From CAZLFQ01 sp964558975 (GTDB lineage Bacteria; Pseudomonadota; Alphaproteobacteria; Rickettsiales; Midichloriaceae), in the NCBI GenBank assembly GCA_964558975.1, contig CAZLFQ010000001.1:434001-498000 (forward strand): a stretch of 64,000 bases of DNA, written 5' to 3'. Under the pieces are notes generated by a model that saw only the letters and a list, made by a program, of their open reading frames with translations, did not search any database and had not been told where the DNA came from. This document shows positions 7,608 to 17,096 of this stretch, piece after piece. How positions within the stretch are numbered: position 1 is the stretch's first letter; the number at the start of each line of letters is the position of its first letter. The translations under genes and the position numbers were made by a program.

Positions 7608-10600
7608 CTGATTCATCCAATGTTTTGTCTTTGTTAGCCACCTCAAGCGCCATCTCTTTGAGCTTCATAAAATCCAACTTACCAGCACCAAGTAGTGGCA
7701 ATTCTTTCATATAGTGAATTACCTTAGGGCAGAACAGTTCCGTCATACCAGATTTTTTAATATACTTCATAAGATCTTCGCGGTTCGCTTTCTCATAAGT
7801 AGTAAACATTATAAGTGTTTCACCTTTTTTCTCATGAGGGATATTTACAACACCATGCATACTTTCAGGCCATAAACCTTGAGCAAGCTCTTCAATTGCT
7901 GCTAGCGATATCATCTCACCACCAATCTTCGCAAAACGCTTGTATCTACCTAATATAGTAACATATGAATCTTTATCAACACTGACAATGTCACCAGTAT
8001 CATACCAACCTTTTTTCAGCTTACCTTCTATTTCATATTCAGGCTTCTGAATCAGCCCTGGTTTATCTGCTTTTAAGTAACCAAGCATTATATTAGGCCC
8101 AGCAACTATTAGTTTACCACCTGCATCAATTCCAGGAATTTTCTCTAAGTAGTACTTGAGGTTAGGCATCAATCTACCTACCGTACCTGCTTTATAATGC
8201 ATTGGAGTGTTAACAGAAATAATTGGCGCAGCTTCTGTTGCTCCATAACCTTCGAAAATTCTAATACCAAATTTCTCCATGTATGTTTTTCTAGTTTCAT
8301 CACGGAGCTTTTCAGCACCAGCAAAAATATAGCGAATACTATAGAAATCATAAGGGTGAGCAAATTTAGAATACCCAGTTAGGAATGTATCTGTCCCAAA
8401 CATTATTGTGCAGTTAGATCCATAAACCATTTCAGGGATGATTCTATAATGCAGCGGCGATGGATAGAAAAACGTCTTCACTCCTGACAATACTGGTAAC
8501 AAGAACCCACCAGTCAAACCAAATGAATGGAATATTGGTAAAGCATTGAATACTTTATCAGAAGATGTAAAGTCAACCCGTGATGCAGCTTGCTTAATAT
8601 TTGCCTGAATATTTGCATGACTTAAAACAACACCTTTAGGCGTACCTTCAGAACCAGAAGTATATAAAACAACTGCAGGATCCTCAGACTTTGGCATTAC
8701 ATTTTTGTTACAAACTTTATAAAAGTAACGTGGAAATGTAGCAGCTACTAAAGCCCAAATTTTATCAGTTATCTTTAATTTAGATCTTACATCTTCAAGG
8801 TATTTAACTTGAATTCCAGCTTCTTCAAGAGCTGCAACATAATGATAGAAGTCTGCTTTGTTAATAAACCTGCGCGAAGTATAAACAACATCAATAGTAG
8901 ATGCCTTACAGGAAGTAATCATGTTTTTACTTCCTGTTGAGAAATTTAACATTGCAGGGGTTCTGCCATATGCAAGACAAGCAAAGAATATAACAGCTGA
9001 GCCTGCAGCATTTGGAAGTAAAATACCTATACGATCATTCAATTTAGTTTTTTGCTGGATCTTGAATCCTAATAAAAAACTACCCATTAACATTCTACGA
9101 TATGTAATCCTATTACGATCAACATCTTCTAATACAACATGTTTTGACCCATGTTGCTCAGCTGCTTCAATAAGGGACTCAAAAAGAGTATGTTTATTCT
9201 CACTACCGTCAAACATCATTTTTGACATGATGTCGTAAAGCATATTACCAATTAAATGCCTACGCTCACGGCCAATTATTTCTTTTGGCACATCAAAAGT
9301 CTGTGGCTCCATTATTGTTATCTTAACTTTTGGAAACAACTTCATTCTTACTTTGCCATGAAGCCTTGAGAAAGGGCTGTATTGGGGACCATCAATCCTA
9401 ATTGGCAACAACTTAGCACCTGCTTTATCAGCAATCATCCCTGGTCCTTCGTAGATCTTCATCAACGAGCCCGTTACAGTAATCCTCCCTTCTGGGAAAA
9501 TAACAACGTGCTTATCTTGCTTTAATTGCTCAATAAGAGTTTTTGTTGCCATGGGGTTTGTAGGATCAATTGGGAAAGCCCTCAAGTAGCTCAGGAATGG
9601 CTTAATCCACCATGATCTAGCAATATTATAATCAATTGCAAACACTAGATTTTTCGGTAAAAAAGCAGCTATGAGTGGAGGATCTATAAATGAAGCATGG
9701 TTCGCAACAATTAATACGCGCTCACCAGCTTTATAATAATTTTCCATACCTACTACTTCTACTCTATGAAGCAGGCTAAATATAGTCTGCATTATATTTT
9801 TAATAACTGTATCCGGCAAGATTCTACAAATATAAACTGCTGTTAAGAAGTTTGTAATGGCCAATAATAGTATTAAATTTGATACGCTCAGTTGAATTGC
9901 CAGCAAGAAAATTGCTACTAAACTCGCGCATACCATAAATATTGCGTTATATATATTGTTCGCGGCAATGATTCGGGACCTGTGAGTCTTCTTAGCTCTA
10001 ACCTGCATAAATGCATATAGTGGAACTATGTATATACCTCCAAAAAACGCTATGAAAAAGATCTCAAAGCAAACCAAGATTCCTTTCAGACTAGATAGGA
10101 AATAGTGTATTCCGCCAAGAGCCGTCGCTTTTTCATCAAAGAATGTACTAGTGTACCACAGTGCAAATACAGAGAATGTCATGAATAAAATTGAGATAGG
10201 AACATATCTAGTTTCAATCCTACCTTTCAATAACTTGTTACAGAATATTGAGCCAATTCCTGTCCCAACTGAGAAAATTGAAAGTAATAAAATATATACT
10301 GATTTATCAGCACTTAATGCATCCTTAGTAAAGTTTGGCATTTGCGACATGAACACACCGCCGATCAGCCAGAACCAAGATATCCCCATTATGGACAAAA
10401 ATAGATCCCTATCTTCTTTTGAATAATCAAGACAACGCTTTGTTTCAGAGAATATATTCAGTCTAATTTGTGCTTTTTCTGACGCTATTTCTGTGTCTGG
10501 AATAAACAAGCTAGTTACATATCCAAGTACGCAAGTTAAAAGTATCGTGAAGCATACTGGGTGCATTGAGTTTGATTCCGTAGAAACCAAAACACCACCC

Positions 10601-11094
10601 GTAATAATACCTAATAAAATCGCCATAAAAGTGCCAGCTTCAATAGCACCGTTTGCAACTAGTAGCTCGTCTTTTTCCAAATGATCTGGCAGAATACTAT
10701 ACTTAACTGGACCAAAAAATGTTGTTGCAACACCTAACAATAATATTGAGATTAAGATCAAAGTGTAACTATTAGCATAAAAACCAAAAATACTCATCAA
10801 ACCAATGAATATAGAGGTAAACTTTATCCATCTTATAAGCTTTGCCTTATTAAATTTATCAGCAACCTTACCGCCCGTAGCAGATAACAATATAAAGGGA
10901 AGCATAAACAAACCCATAGACATAGTGATGATTATGGATCTCAGCCCATCACTCAATTCTATAGCCTTGAAAGCTAAGAGAGCCGCAAAAGCAGTTCTAA
11001 CTAAATTATCGCCAAATGCTCCTAAAAATTGGCATAAGAAAAGGGGTAAGAACCTTCTAGACTTCATCAATGTAGCCAAATCACCTGTATGCAT
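7597..11094 (-). CDS. aas: Three-domain LplT-PlsC-Aas protein: lysophospholipid transporter / 2-acyl-GPE acyltransferase / acyl-ACP synthetase
   Basis: 1165 aa. Residues 1 to about 420 are an MFS transporter of the LplT type, with about 12 membrane segments and the opening FLCQFLGAFGDNLVRTAF. About 430-630 is a PlsC acyltransferase with NHASFIDPP (the H-x4-D motif near residue 465) and FPEGRITVTGSLMKIYEGPG. About 640-1150 is an AMP-forming synthetase with VVLYTSGSEGTPKGVV near 811 and GWYDTGDIVSVDKDSYVTILGR. In E. coli the transporter and the bifunctional Aas are separate neighbouring genes that flip and re-acylate lysophosphatidylethanolamine at the inner membrane. In many Alphaproteobacteria they are fused, as here. 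For an intracellular bacterium this could also salvage host lysolipids and fatty acids (inference). The next gene downstream overlaps it by 11 bp. Confidence 0.93.
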   Translation of the reverse strand: MHTGDLATLMKSRRFLPLFLCQFLGAFGDNLVRTAFAALLAFKAIELSDGLRSIIITMSMGLFMLPFILLSATGGKVADKFNKAKLIRWIKFTSIFIGLMSIFGFYANSYTLILISILLLGVATTFFGPVKYSILPDHLEKDELLVANGAIEAGTFMAILLGIITGGVLVSTESNSMHPVCFTILLTCVLGYVTSLFIPDTEIASEKAQIRLNIFSETKRCLDYSKEDRDLFLSIMGISWFWLIGGVFMSQMPNFTKDALSADKSVYILLLSIFSVGTGIGSIFCNKLLKGRIETRYVPISILFMTFSVFALWYTSTFFDEKATALGGIHYFLSSLKGILVCFEIFFIAFFGGIYIVPLYAFMQVRAKKTHRSRIIAANNIYNAIFMVCASLVAIFLLAIQLSVSNLILLLAITNFLTAVYICRILPDTVIKNIMQTIFSLLHRVEVVGMENYYKAGERVLIVANHASFIDPPLIAAFLPKNLVFAIDYNIARSWWIKPFLSYLRAFPIDPTNPMATKTLIEQLKQDKHVVIFPEGRITVTGSLMKIYEGPGMIADKAGAKLLPIRIDGPQYSPFSRLHGKVRMKLFPKVKITIMEPQTFDVPKEIIGRERRHLIGNMLYDIMSKMMFDGSENKHTLFESLIEAAEQHGSKHVVLEDVDRNRITYRRMLMGSFLLGFKIQQKTKLNDRIGILLPNAAGSAVIFFACLAYGRTPAMLNFSTGSKNMITSCKASTIDVVYTSRRFINKADFYHYVAALEEAGIQVKYLEDVRSKLKITDKIWALVAATFPRYFYKVCNKNVMPKSEDPAVVLYTSGSEGTPKGVVLSHANIQANIKQAASRVDFTSSDKVFNALPIFHSFGLTGGFLLPVLSGVKTFFYPSPLHYRIIPEMVYGSNCTIMFGTDTFLTGYSKFAHPYDFYSIRYIFAGAEKLRDETRKTYMEKFGIRIFEGYGATEAAPIISVNTPMHYKAGTVGRLMPNLKYYLEKIPGIDAGGKLIVAGPNIMLGYLKADKPGLIQKPEYEIEGKLKKGWYDTGDIVSVDKDSYVTILGRYKRFAKIGGEMISLAAIEELAQGLWPESMHGVVNIPHEKKGETLIMFTTYEKANREDLMKYIKKSGMTELFCPKVIHYMKELPLLGAGKLDFMKLKEMALEVANKDKTLDESDGE

Positions 11095-11194
11095 ATGTAA
11101 TTTTTATAAATTTATTGTTAATAAAGCTATCATATTTAAAAGTTAATTTCAGCAATGAAATGTATTAAAATATGTCGCAAGAATACGGCTACTT

Positions 11195-11782
11195 TTATTT
11201 AAGCTCAGCCTGCTGTGGCATCAATCCTAAAGATCTCAACATATTACCCGTCTCATACAGCGACAAGCCAATTACGTTAGTAACAGAGCCATTAATCCAT
11301 TCAACAAAACCACCTGCAATACCTTGAATCATATAACCACCTGATTTATCTTCCCATTCTTTTGAATCAATCATGTAATTTATTTCTTCTTGAGATAGCC
11401 TTTTGAATTTAAGAATAGTCGTAACTACTTTTAAGACTTTTTTGTCTTTATGAAGGACGCATATTCCAGATATGACTCTATGCCTTCTGCCTGATAGTTT
11501 TCTCAAAAACTTCTCAGCTTCCGCAGCATTTGCAGGTTTGCCAAGTATTTGTCTGCCAACCAATACTATCGTATCTGCCGCAAGCACTATATCGTCTTTG
11601 TGTTTTTCATGCACAACTCTAGCTTTTTCAAAAGCTAATCGTTTCACATGTGCAGCTGGCAATTCCTTTGGAAAAGGTGTCTCATCTATGTTTGCTGGAA
11701 CAATATGATCAGGAACATAGCCTATCTGCTTCAACAACGCTACCCTTCTTGGAGATGCTGAGGCTAAAATCAACTTTTTCAT
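11195..11782 (-). CDS. maf: Maf-family nucleoside triphosphate pyrophosphatase
   Basis: 195 aa, the usual length. Maf proteins hydrolyse non-canonical or modified NTPs (dTTP/UTP or m7GTP classes) to the monophosphate, a house-cleaning activity linked to septum control. The substrate loop LASASPRRVALLKQIG starts at residue 6, and the catalytic segment is VLAADTIVLVGRQILGKP, with the general-base Asp in AADT. KLSGRRHRVISGICVL and WEDKSGGYMIQGIAG follow, the latter being the family C-terminal signature. Which substrate class it belongs to cannot be decided by eye. It lies 7 bp downstream of infA, an arrangement common in Alphaproteobacteria. Confidence 0.95.
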   Translation of the reverse strand: MKKLILASASPRRVALLKQIGYVPDHIVPANIDETPFPKELPAAHVKRLAFEKARVVHEKHKDDIVLAADTIVLVGRQILGKPANAAEAEKFLRKLSGRRHRVISGICVLHKDKKVLKVVTTILKFKRLSQEEINYMIDSKEWEDKSGGYMIQGIAGGFVEWINGSVTNVIGLSLYETGNMLRSLGLMPQQAELK

Positions 11783-11788
11783 ATTAAA

Positions 11789-12049
11789 TTATGCTTGTGG
11801 AGGGGTCTCTGGAGTAGCACCAAAAGGCAGCTCTTTATGACGGTGAGTAACTCGACCCTTTGAAAGATCGTATGGTGTCATTTCAACTGTAACGTCATCA
11901 CCTACAAGAACTCTGATTCTGTTTTTTCTCATTTTACCAGAAGTATATGCAATGATCTTATGACCATTTTCCAACTCGATTCTGAATGTTGCATTTGGTA
12001 GTAATTCTAATACTTTCCCTTTAAACTCTAAAACTTCTTCTTTCGCCAT
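11789..12049 (-). CDS. infA: Translation initiation factor IF-1
   Basis: 86 aa from the ATG at 12049; the frame also opens at an upstream TTG, but MAKEEVLEFKGKVLELLPNA is the universal IF-1 start. An OB-fold protein binding the ribosomal A site during initiation. NATFRIELENGHKIIAYTSG, KMRKNRIRVLVGDDVTVEM and LSKGRVTHR are all canonical. The C-terminal tail (about 14 residues, PFGATPETPPQA) is longer than in E. coli, as in other Alphaproteobacteria. It heads an infA-maf pair. Confidence 0.98.
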   Translation of the reverse strand: MAKEEVLEFKGKVLELLPNATFRIELENGHKIIAYTSGKMRKNRIRVLVGDDVTVEMTPYDLSKGRVTHRHKELPFGATPETPPQA

Positions 12050-12220
12050 GATTAACAATATAGTTATGATTAACTAGTTATAACCGCATCTGCCCATAAA
12101 TGCAAGCGCATGATAGAATCTAAAATGTATAAATCATTATGATTTAAAACAAATATTCTATCCAACGTCTTTATTTTTTTGATATGCTAAAAATTAATAG
12201 TTATTTACATAACAGGCTCA

Positions 12221-12724
12221 ATGGATTTACAAAAACTTAAAACTGAAGCTAAGTTTGTGATAAAAGCTATTGATGTCTGCAAGCAAAAATTTGGTAATTT
12301 TTACTTCTATAAGACTATAATTCCCTATTCGATTTATATTGAAGGTACAATAGTCAATTGTAAACATTACGTAAAGCATGATGCGTTTTTTATATCTTTT
12401 GCTAATGATTTAGAAATAGAGCTTTTGGATTCAAAAGAGAAAATTGATAATGATGTAATGCTAGCTTTAAAAAACTTTAATGATTGCGAAGACCTAGAAA
12501 CATTTGATATTTCAACTATAGTTAACTTTGTTCTATCAACTTCAGTATTGTGTACAGCTAGCTACTTGGCAGCACATTATTATTTTGATATTGCAGATAT
12601 TTACACAGTCCCTGCTTGTATTGCAGTATTAGGATACGAAGTGTTTCAATCGTCACAAACATTATGTCCAGACCAACTTAGGGAAGATTTGGTAAGCAAC
12701 TTAACTAAGTGGAGCGAAGAATGA
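12221..12724 (+). CDS. Hypothetical protein with C-terminal hydrophobic segments (167 aa)
   Basis: No family recognised. The first 95 or so residues are soluble and mixed. Around 100-150 there are two hydrophobic stretches (IVNFVLSTSVLCTASYLAA and VPACIAVLGYEVF) that could form a membrane hairpin. The five cysteines are scattered. The start at 12221 follows AGGCTCA, a modest ribosome-binding site. It is convergent with the GTA gp15-like gene (7 bp between stops) and its upstream gap to infA contains only AT-rich sequence. It may be a lineage-specific orphan. Confidence 0.6.
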   Translation: MDLQKLKTEAKFVIKAIDVCKQKFGNFYFYKTIIPYSIYIEGTIVNCKHYVKHDAFFISFANDLEIELLDSKEKIDNDVMLALKNFNDCEDLETFDISTIVNFVLSTSVLCTASYLAAHYYFDIADIYTVPACIAVLGYEVFQSSQTLCPDQLREDLVSNLTKWSEE

Positions 12725-12730
12725 CATATA

Positions 12731-15700
12731 TTACAAACCTCTGCAAATAGCAGACATTTGGTAAATGTTGACTTTATCAAACATAATATCAATTTCAATT
12801 TCTGGTTTGATTTTAGTAATGGAAAAATTAAATTCGGGGATTTCAATCAAGTAGCTTTCAGACTCCTCGCCAAGTGGAATGTCCACACCATCTAACAAAA
12901 AGGCATTGTAACGAGAGCGGCGATTCCAAGAAAGTTTCTGACCATCACGTTTTATATTAACTACAGAAAATGGTTTGAGGAAATTTCCTTGATAATCAAA
13001 CTCTATAACCTCAGCACTATTGAAAGTGTCACCAATACTAACTGCTTTGAGGTAGCGCTTTTGCATAATAAAATTGTTGGGCAATTCAATTTTCTGAATG
13101 GCACTATTGAGCAAAACAAAACGCTCACCTGCAATATGATTATCTATATGCTTCTCAGTTCCTTGACGGCCACGAGCAAGAATTGACAATTCATATTTAT
13201 GGTCACCTATCAACTTAGCATCTCTGAAATGAATTATCTCATTGCCAATTAAAGCAAGATTTCCTCCATTCATAAATAGCCCTTCACTGATACTATAAAG
13301 CTCCCCATGGACAAGGTTGACTATAATTTTGTTAGCGTGGTCAATTAGGTAATGCGAAGTTGGAATCACATCATTAATCACATAACCCATTGTAGCTGTG
13401 CTTTGCACACGATCGATATTTTCAAATGCACTATTTGGCTCAATCGAGGAGAATATTTCACAACCGCTCCAATTTCTACCATAGCCACATGCAGCTATGA
13501 ACACCCTGCCCTGCGAAGTTGGTTGTTCAAATGGTAGAATTGGAATATCTAAAATCTCAAAATGTGTTTTTGATAATGGGTCAAATGATGATTCATCTTT
13601 AGATGATGAATATATTGAATTTGATTTATAGACTTCTGGGTTTTCGGCAACACCTTCTATTTTTAACATATAGTTTTTGCCAAGTTGGATATCGGCAATT
13701 CGCACCAAATGTGGTTTACTATCAACTTCAATTTCAATAATATCACAGGGGGATAAGTAGCCGTATTCGATCGGCAGAGAGAACTTATAACGATTGCGTT
13801 CCATCCAAATATTATAAAGCGTAACTTCAGCGATTTTGGCAGCCAATGATTCATTCATTACAACTGGTAGATTCAACGTGAGCTTTTGTTCACTAGCAGT
13901 TGATTGGCGAGTTGCGTGCTGATTGCCAACGTGAAATTGTTTGCTGAAGTTGATGAAATTAATATCTACTTTTTTAGCTAGCTCAATTTCTTGCACTCTG
14001 CTCACATTTGCAACTTCTACAATTCTTGCAGGATCTATTTTATGAGTTGCGTCATTCCCACGTGGTAAAAAGTTTATAGCATTATCATTTTCAACTGCGT
14101 CAAAAAAGAATGCGTGTTGCAGAGTTTCAATTGATTTTCTAATGGTTGATTGATGGTCTAACACGAACCCATCCACAGTATCTGTAAGTTTATTTGTATC
14201 ATAGTCTGTGGGTTTAAATCCCGCGCGTTCACATATGTCTGAGAGAATTGCGCCTAAACTCGATACTCCTAATTTACCTTGCACCCAATGACCAAAAAGC
14301 CAAGCGCCACCATCGCTCCAAGCATGCATCATATCTGGCCAATGTGGGTAAGGGCGAGCGTCCCAAGTCCATAAGAATTTGCGCTCTACCATTTCAGAGT
14401 TTTGCCAGAATTTTTCAGTGGCATATATGGCAGTTCTCTGGGCTTTAAAGTCAACTTTTCCTTTAGAGTTTTTTGGGAAATATGATTCAATGCTCGTTGG
14501 GTCATGAAATACATTTGGCTGATTCGAACAACAATCAACCGATGGAAAACCATATTCAGTGAACCAGATCTTTTTGGATTTGGGCTGCCATTTAGTCTTC
14601 TCACCATCTGGATTTATGTGTTCATTCCCCCAAAACCATTCTAAATTTTTCCATGCAAACTCTGCACCTAAAGCTTGTGGCTTTTGATTGGATTCGTAAT
14701 AAAAATCGTACCCCTCACCTGAATGCCAGCCTTTAATAATTTCTTCTGGGTCATAAACTGACTCTTGGCTATTTGTTAATGGAAAGTATGCATCGATGCC
14801 GACGACATCAATTGCATCGCACCCCCATAATTCATCTAAATTATACCACCCACCTTCAGCATGGTGGTATTCGCTCCAGTCTGCAGCATAAGTTACGATT
14901 ACATCTTTTCCTAAAATCTCTTTAACTTGGTGGGCGAGTTTTACTAATTCCTGTACTGCGGGGAATTGATTATTTTCATCTCTAACTTTAGTTAAGCCAA
15001 TTAACTCTGAGCCAATTACAAAGGCATCGACCTTTCCTTTTACCAAATTAGCATAGTGCAAAATGAAGTTGTTATAGCCATTTGGCTTGGTGAAAAATTC
15101 TTTTACGTCACTTGGGTTTCCACTAACTCTTCCGCGCCATGGTTTGTTGTTGATGTCCATAAAAAACATTGGGTAGAACATTTTTTTATAACCACGTACT
15201 GAGAGTTCATCCAAGTACCTCAAAATGCTTTTGTCGTTAATCGTGCCACCATAGATTGGTTTTGCGTTTATTTGTGTTATTAGTTTAGCTGTGCTGCGGT
15301 TTAAACCTGCCACGCTCCATTCTTCTGGGATTGTTGTGGAATCAGATTGGTATTCAACGCCTGGTAAAATTTCACAATCTTTAGCATCTAGTGAATTAGC
15401 AAACCAAGTTACTACAGGTGCAGTCCATTTTATATTTGGTAGTGTGGATTTGAGTTGGTCTAAAGAAACTGCGCTATCTGTTTTATTGAAATGGGTGTGT
15501 TGATTAATTGGTAGTTGCGGCCCAGCCTGCTTCCATTTACCGCCGATGTAATTTCCTTGAACTTTGTATTGTGTTGTGGTGTCGTAAACAAATTCGCCAC
15601 TTCCGGGGATTATTACAATCGACTCAATCATCTCCTCAACGTTTTCTTGACCGTCGGTAACTACTCTACGTTTTACTTCAAAGTTGAAATTGGGAATGTG

Positions 15701-16279
15701 GTTGCCAAATTCTGCAAGTGGAAAATCTTCAAACACGGCATATGCTTGCCCACGATATGCTGGAGTTTTTCCAACACCTTGGATTGATTCCAAAAGTGGA
15801 TCTGGCATTTGATCTTCAGTGCCTTTGTAAATGCGGATTGCGTATTTCGATAAATCGAGCTGATGATGATTCGCCCAGATGCGTGTTACTTCGGAAATAA
15901 CCCCTTCACAAATTGAGATTGCGAGGTTGGCGCTGTAGCTAAATTCTGTGCGTGAGTGCGAAACTTTACTACCCTTACCACCCATAGTTTGGGTTTGTGT
16001 ATTTTGAGTTTCTTCTATTGGCTGCGCCCAAACGATGTTTCCCGCTATTCGCGAGATGCCGTAGACAATAGGAATCATCTGGCCATAAGAAGCACTTTGG
16101 ATGCTCAAGTCTTTTAGTCTTGCACCTTGTGATGATGAAAGGTGTGATTGACCGAATAGTTTTTGGTCAACAAACCTACCTGCAAAACTACCGGCAAGCA
16201 TACCGATATTTGCACCAAGTGTGCTAGCCATAGAACTGCCCACGGCACTTCCCGCCGCGCTGAAAATTATCGAAGCCAT
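12731..16279 (-). CDS. GTA gp15-like host-specificity/tail hub protein with TIM-barrel domain
   Basis: 1182 aa, matching the large terminal tail protein of the Rhodobacter capsulatus gene transfer agent (gp15). The N-terminus is a glycine-rich hydrophobic segment (SAAGSAVGSSMASTLGAN). It is followed by SASYGQMIPIVYGISRIAGN (phage tail hub region) and EFSYSANLAISICEGVI. The GTA TIM-barrel-like domain spans about 400-720, with KGKVDAFVIGSELIGLTKV, VIVTYAADWSEYH, LWGCDAIDVVGIDAYFPLT, KKIWFTEYGFPSVDCCSNQP and RKFLWTWDARPYPHWPD. The distal region carries tail-protein and C-terminal receptor-binding-type domains, including ILARGRQGTEKHI. The gene is full length and apparently intact, which implies selection. 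It ends the local GTA cluster and is separated from gp13-like by repeats and an orphan gene. Confidence 0.93.
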   Translation of the reverse strand: MASIIFSAAGSAVGSSMASTLGANIGMLAGSFAGRFVDQKLFGQSHLSSSQGARLKDLSIQSASYGQMIPIVYGISRIAGNIVWAQPIEETQNTQTQTMGGKGSKVSHSRTEFSYSANLAISICEGVISEVTRIWANHHQLDLSKYAIRIYKGTEDQMPDPLLESIQGVGKTPAYRGQAYAVFEDFPLAEFGNHIPNFNFEVKRRVVTDGQENVEEMIESIVIIPGSGEFVYDTTTQYKVQGNYIGGKWKQAGPQLPINQHTHFNKTDSAVSLDQLKSTLPNIKWTAPVVTWFANSLDAKDCEILPGVEYQSDSTTIPEEWSVAGLNRSTAKLITQINAKPIYGGTINDKSILRYLDELSVRGYKKMFYPMFFMDINNKPWRGRVSGNPSDVKEFFTKPNGYNNFILHYANLVKGKVDAFVIGSELIGLTKVRDENNQFPAVQELVKLAHQVKEILGKDVIVTYAADWSEYHHAEGGWYNLDELWGCDAIDVVGIDAYFPLTNSQESVYDPEEIIKGWHSGEGYDFYYESNQKPQALGAEFAWKNLEWFWGNEHINPDGEKTKWQPKSKKIWFTEYGFPSVDCCSNQPNVFHDPTSIESYFPKNSKGKVDFKAQRTAIYATEKFWQNSEMVERKFLWTWDARPYPHWPDMMHAWSDGGAWLFGHWVQGKLGVSSLGAILSDICERAGFKPTDYDTNKLTDTVDGFVLDHQSTIRKSIETLQHAFFFDAVENDNAINFLPRGNDATHKIDPARIVEVANVSRVQEIELAKKVDINFINFSKQFHVGNQHATRQSTASEQKLTLNLPVVMNESLAAKIAEVTLYNIWMERNRYKFSLPIEYGYLSPCDIIEIEVDSKPHLVRIADIQLGKNYMLKIEGVAENPEVYKSNSIYSSSKDESSFDPLSKTHFEILDIPILPFEQPTSQGRVFIAACGYGRNWSGCEIFSSIEPNSAFENIDRVQSTATMGYVINDVIPTSHYLIDHANKIIVNLVHGELYSISEGLFMNGGNLALIGNEIIHFRDAKLIGDHKYELSILARGRQGTEKHIDNHIAGERFVLLNSAIQKIELPNNFIMQKRYLKAVSIGDTFNSAEVIEFDYQGNFLKPFSVVNIKRDGQKLSWNRRSRYNAFLLDGVDIPLGEESESYLIEIPEFNFSITKIKPEIEIDIMFDKVNIYQMSAICRGL

Positions 16280-16348
16280 GTTTTACCTTTGTTTGTTGTT
16301 TGAATTAAGAATGGATACTGTGGTCGAGCCACGTTATGACGGAATTTG

Positions 16349-16440
16349 ACGTCAATGCGAGCCACTATGCGAAGCAGTCCAGTGCTTGCTTTACTAAAGG
16401 AAAGAAAGAACTGGATCGCCACGCTGCGCTCGCGATGACA
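16349..16440. repeat. Imperfect inverted-repeat element (dispersed palindrome type)
   Basis: Left arm ATGCGAGCCACTATGCG with GCAGTCCAGT; right arm ACTGGATCGCCACG with CTGCGCTCGCGATGACA. Together they form an imperfect palindrome about 90 bp long. The CGAGC...CCAG/CTGGATCGCC...CGATGACA design is the widely scattered intergenic palindrome type known from several Rickettsiales and other bacteria. Copy number in this genome cannot be judged from one window. Confidence 0.65.
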
Positions 16441-16449
16441 AGGTTCTTA

Positions 16450-16513
16450 TTGTGCTTGCCTTCAGCACAAATTATGTGCGCCGAATTTGCTTTAAAGCCG
16501 CGAAGCGGGCACA
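16450..16513. repeat. Pair of short hairpins between gp15-like gene and HEPN-like orphan
   Basis: TTGTGCT (16450-16456) and AGCACAA (16464-16470) form a perfect 7-bp stem. Directly after it, TGTGC (16475-16479) and GCACA (16509-16513) bracket an inner palindrome GCTTTAAAGC (16489-16498). The block is noticeably more GC-rich than the genes around it and encodes nothing convincing. Confidence 0.5.
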
Positions 16514-16544
16514 TTTAAGTATTTTAGGAGTTTTTAGAGCTGAT

Positions 16545-17018
16545 TTATTCTTTAAGCTGACTTAAGGTCTTTTTCATTCTTTTCTTTAAATCTAATTTTT
16601 TAATAAAAAAACTCTCAAATGCTGAGTTAAGATTATGTATCCATTTTTCACTACCTGTCTCTAGTAAAAATGGCACTCTCTTTTCGTTAAATGTTAAAAT
16701 ACTGCCCTTTTGAAAATGAAATAGGCCATTTCTTAATAGCCTTAAATTGTTCATGGTTCCTACATTTTTAAGCAACCGATCTATATTTTCATCTTCTAGT
16801 TTGAGTTCTTGATATCCTTCTACAACTACATATAAGTGGGCATACCATAACTGAATTTTTACAAAAGAATCTTGAACTTTTACAAAATCAATCACTTCTT
16901 GAGGAAAATTGCTTGCATGAACTTCCTTTCTATTACCTAAATTTATCACTTCTTTTATAGAATTTGCAACCAACCAAAAATTATATAAAGAATATATATC
17001 AAGATCAAAGTCTGCCAT
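16545..17018 (-). CDS. HEPN-like helical orphan protein (157 aa) inside the GTA module
   Basis: No secure family. The ATG at 17018 (MADFDLDIY) is preferred over the GTG three codons earlier. The predicted protein is all-alpha. Near residue 96 it has LRLLRNGLFHFQKG, which fits the R-[polar]-x3-H signature of HEPN nucleases and HEPN-related proteins (R96, H101), preceded by a conserved-looking helical segment IQLWYAHLYVVVEGYQEL. HEPN proteins are often toxins, abortive-infection RNases or structural nucleotide-binding helpers, but no antitoxin partner is visible beside it. It is flanked on both sides by palindromic repeat clusters and splits gp13-like from gp15-like, so it looks like a later insertion. 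It could instead be an unrelated helical protein. Confidence 0.6.
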   Translation of the reverse strand: MADFDLDIYSLYNFWLVANSIKEVINLGNRKEVHASNFPQEVIDFVKVQDSFVKIQLWYAHLYVVVEGYQELKLEDENIDRLLKNVGTMNNLRLLRNGLFHFQKGSILTFNEKRVPFLLETGSEKWIHNLNSAFESFFIKKLDLKKRMKKTLSQLKE

Positions 17019-17096
17019 TTTGTACAAAGATTTAAGTTCATTATATAACTACCAACCCTACCCTAAAAACTAAACATCACAAATCTAAAAATTCTT

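Noticed and set aside
16336..16518. Open frame of about 60 codons on the plus strand
   Set aside because: It is made of palindromic repeat sequence, has no ribosome-binding site and no protein-like composition.
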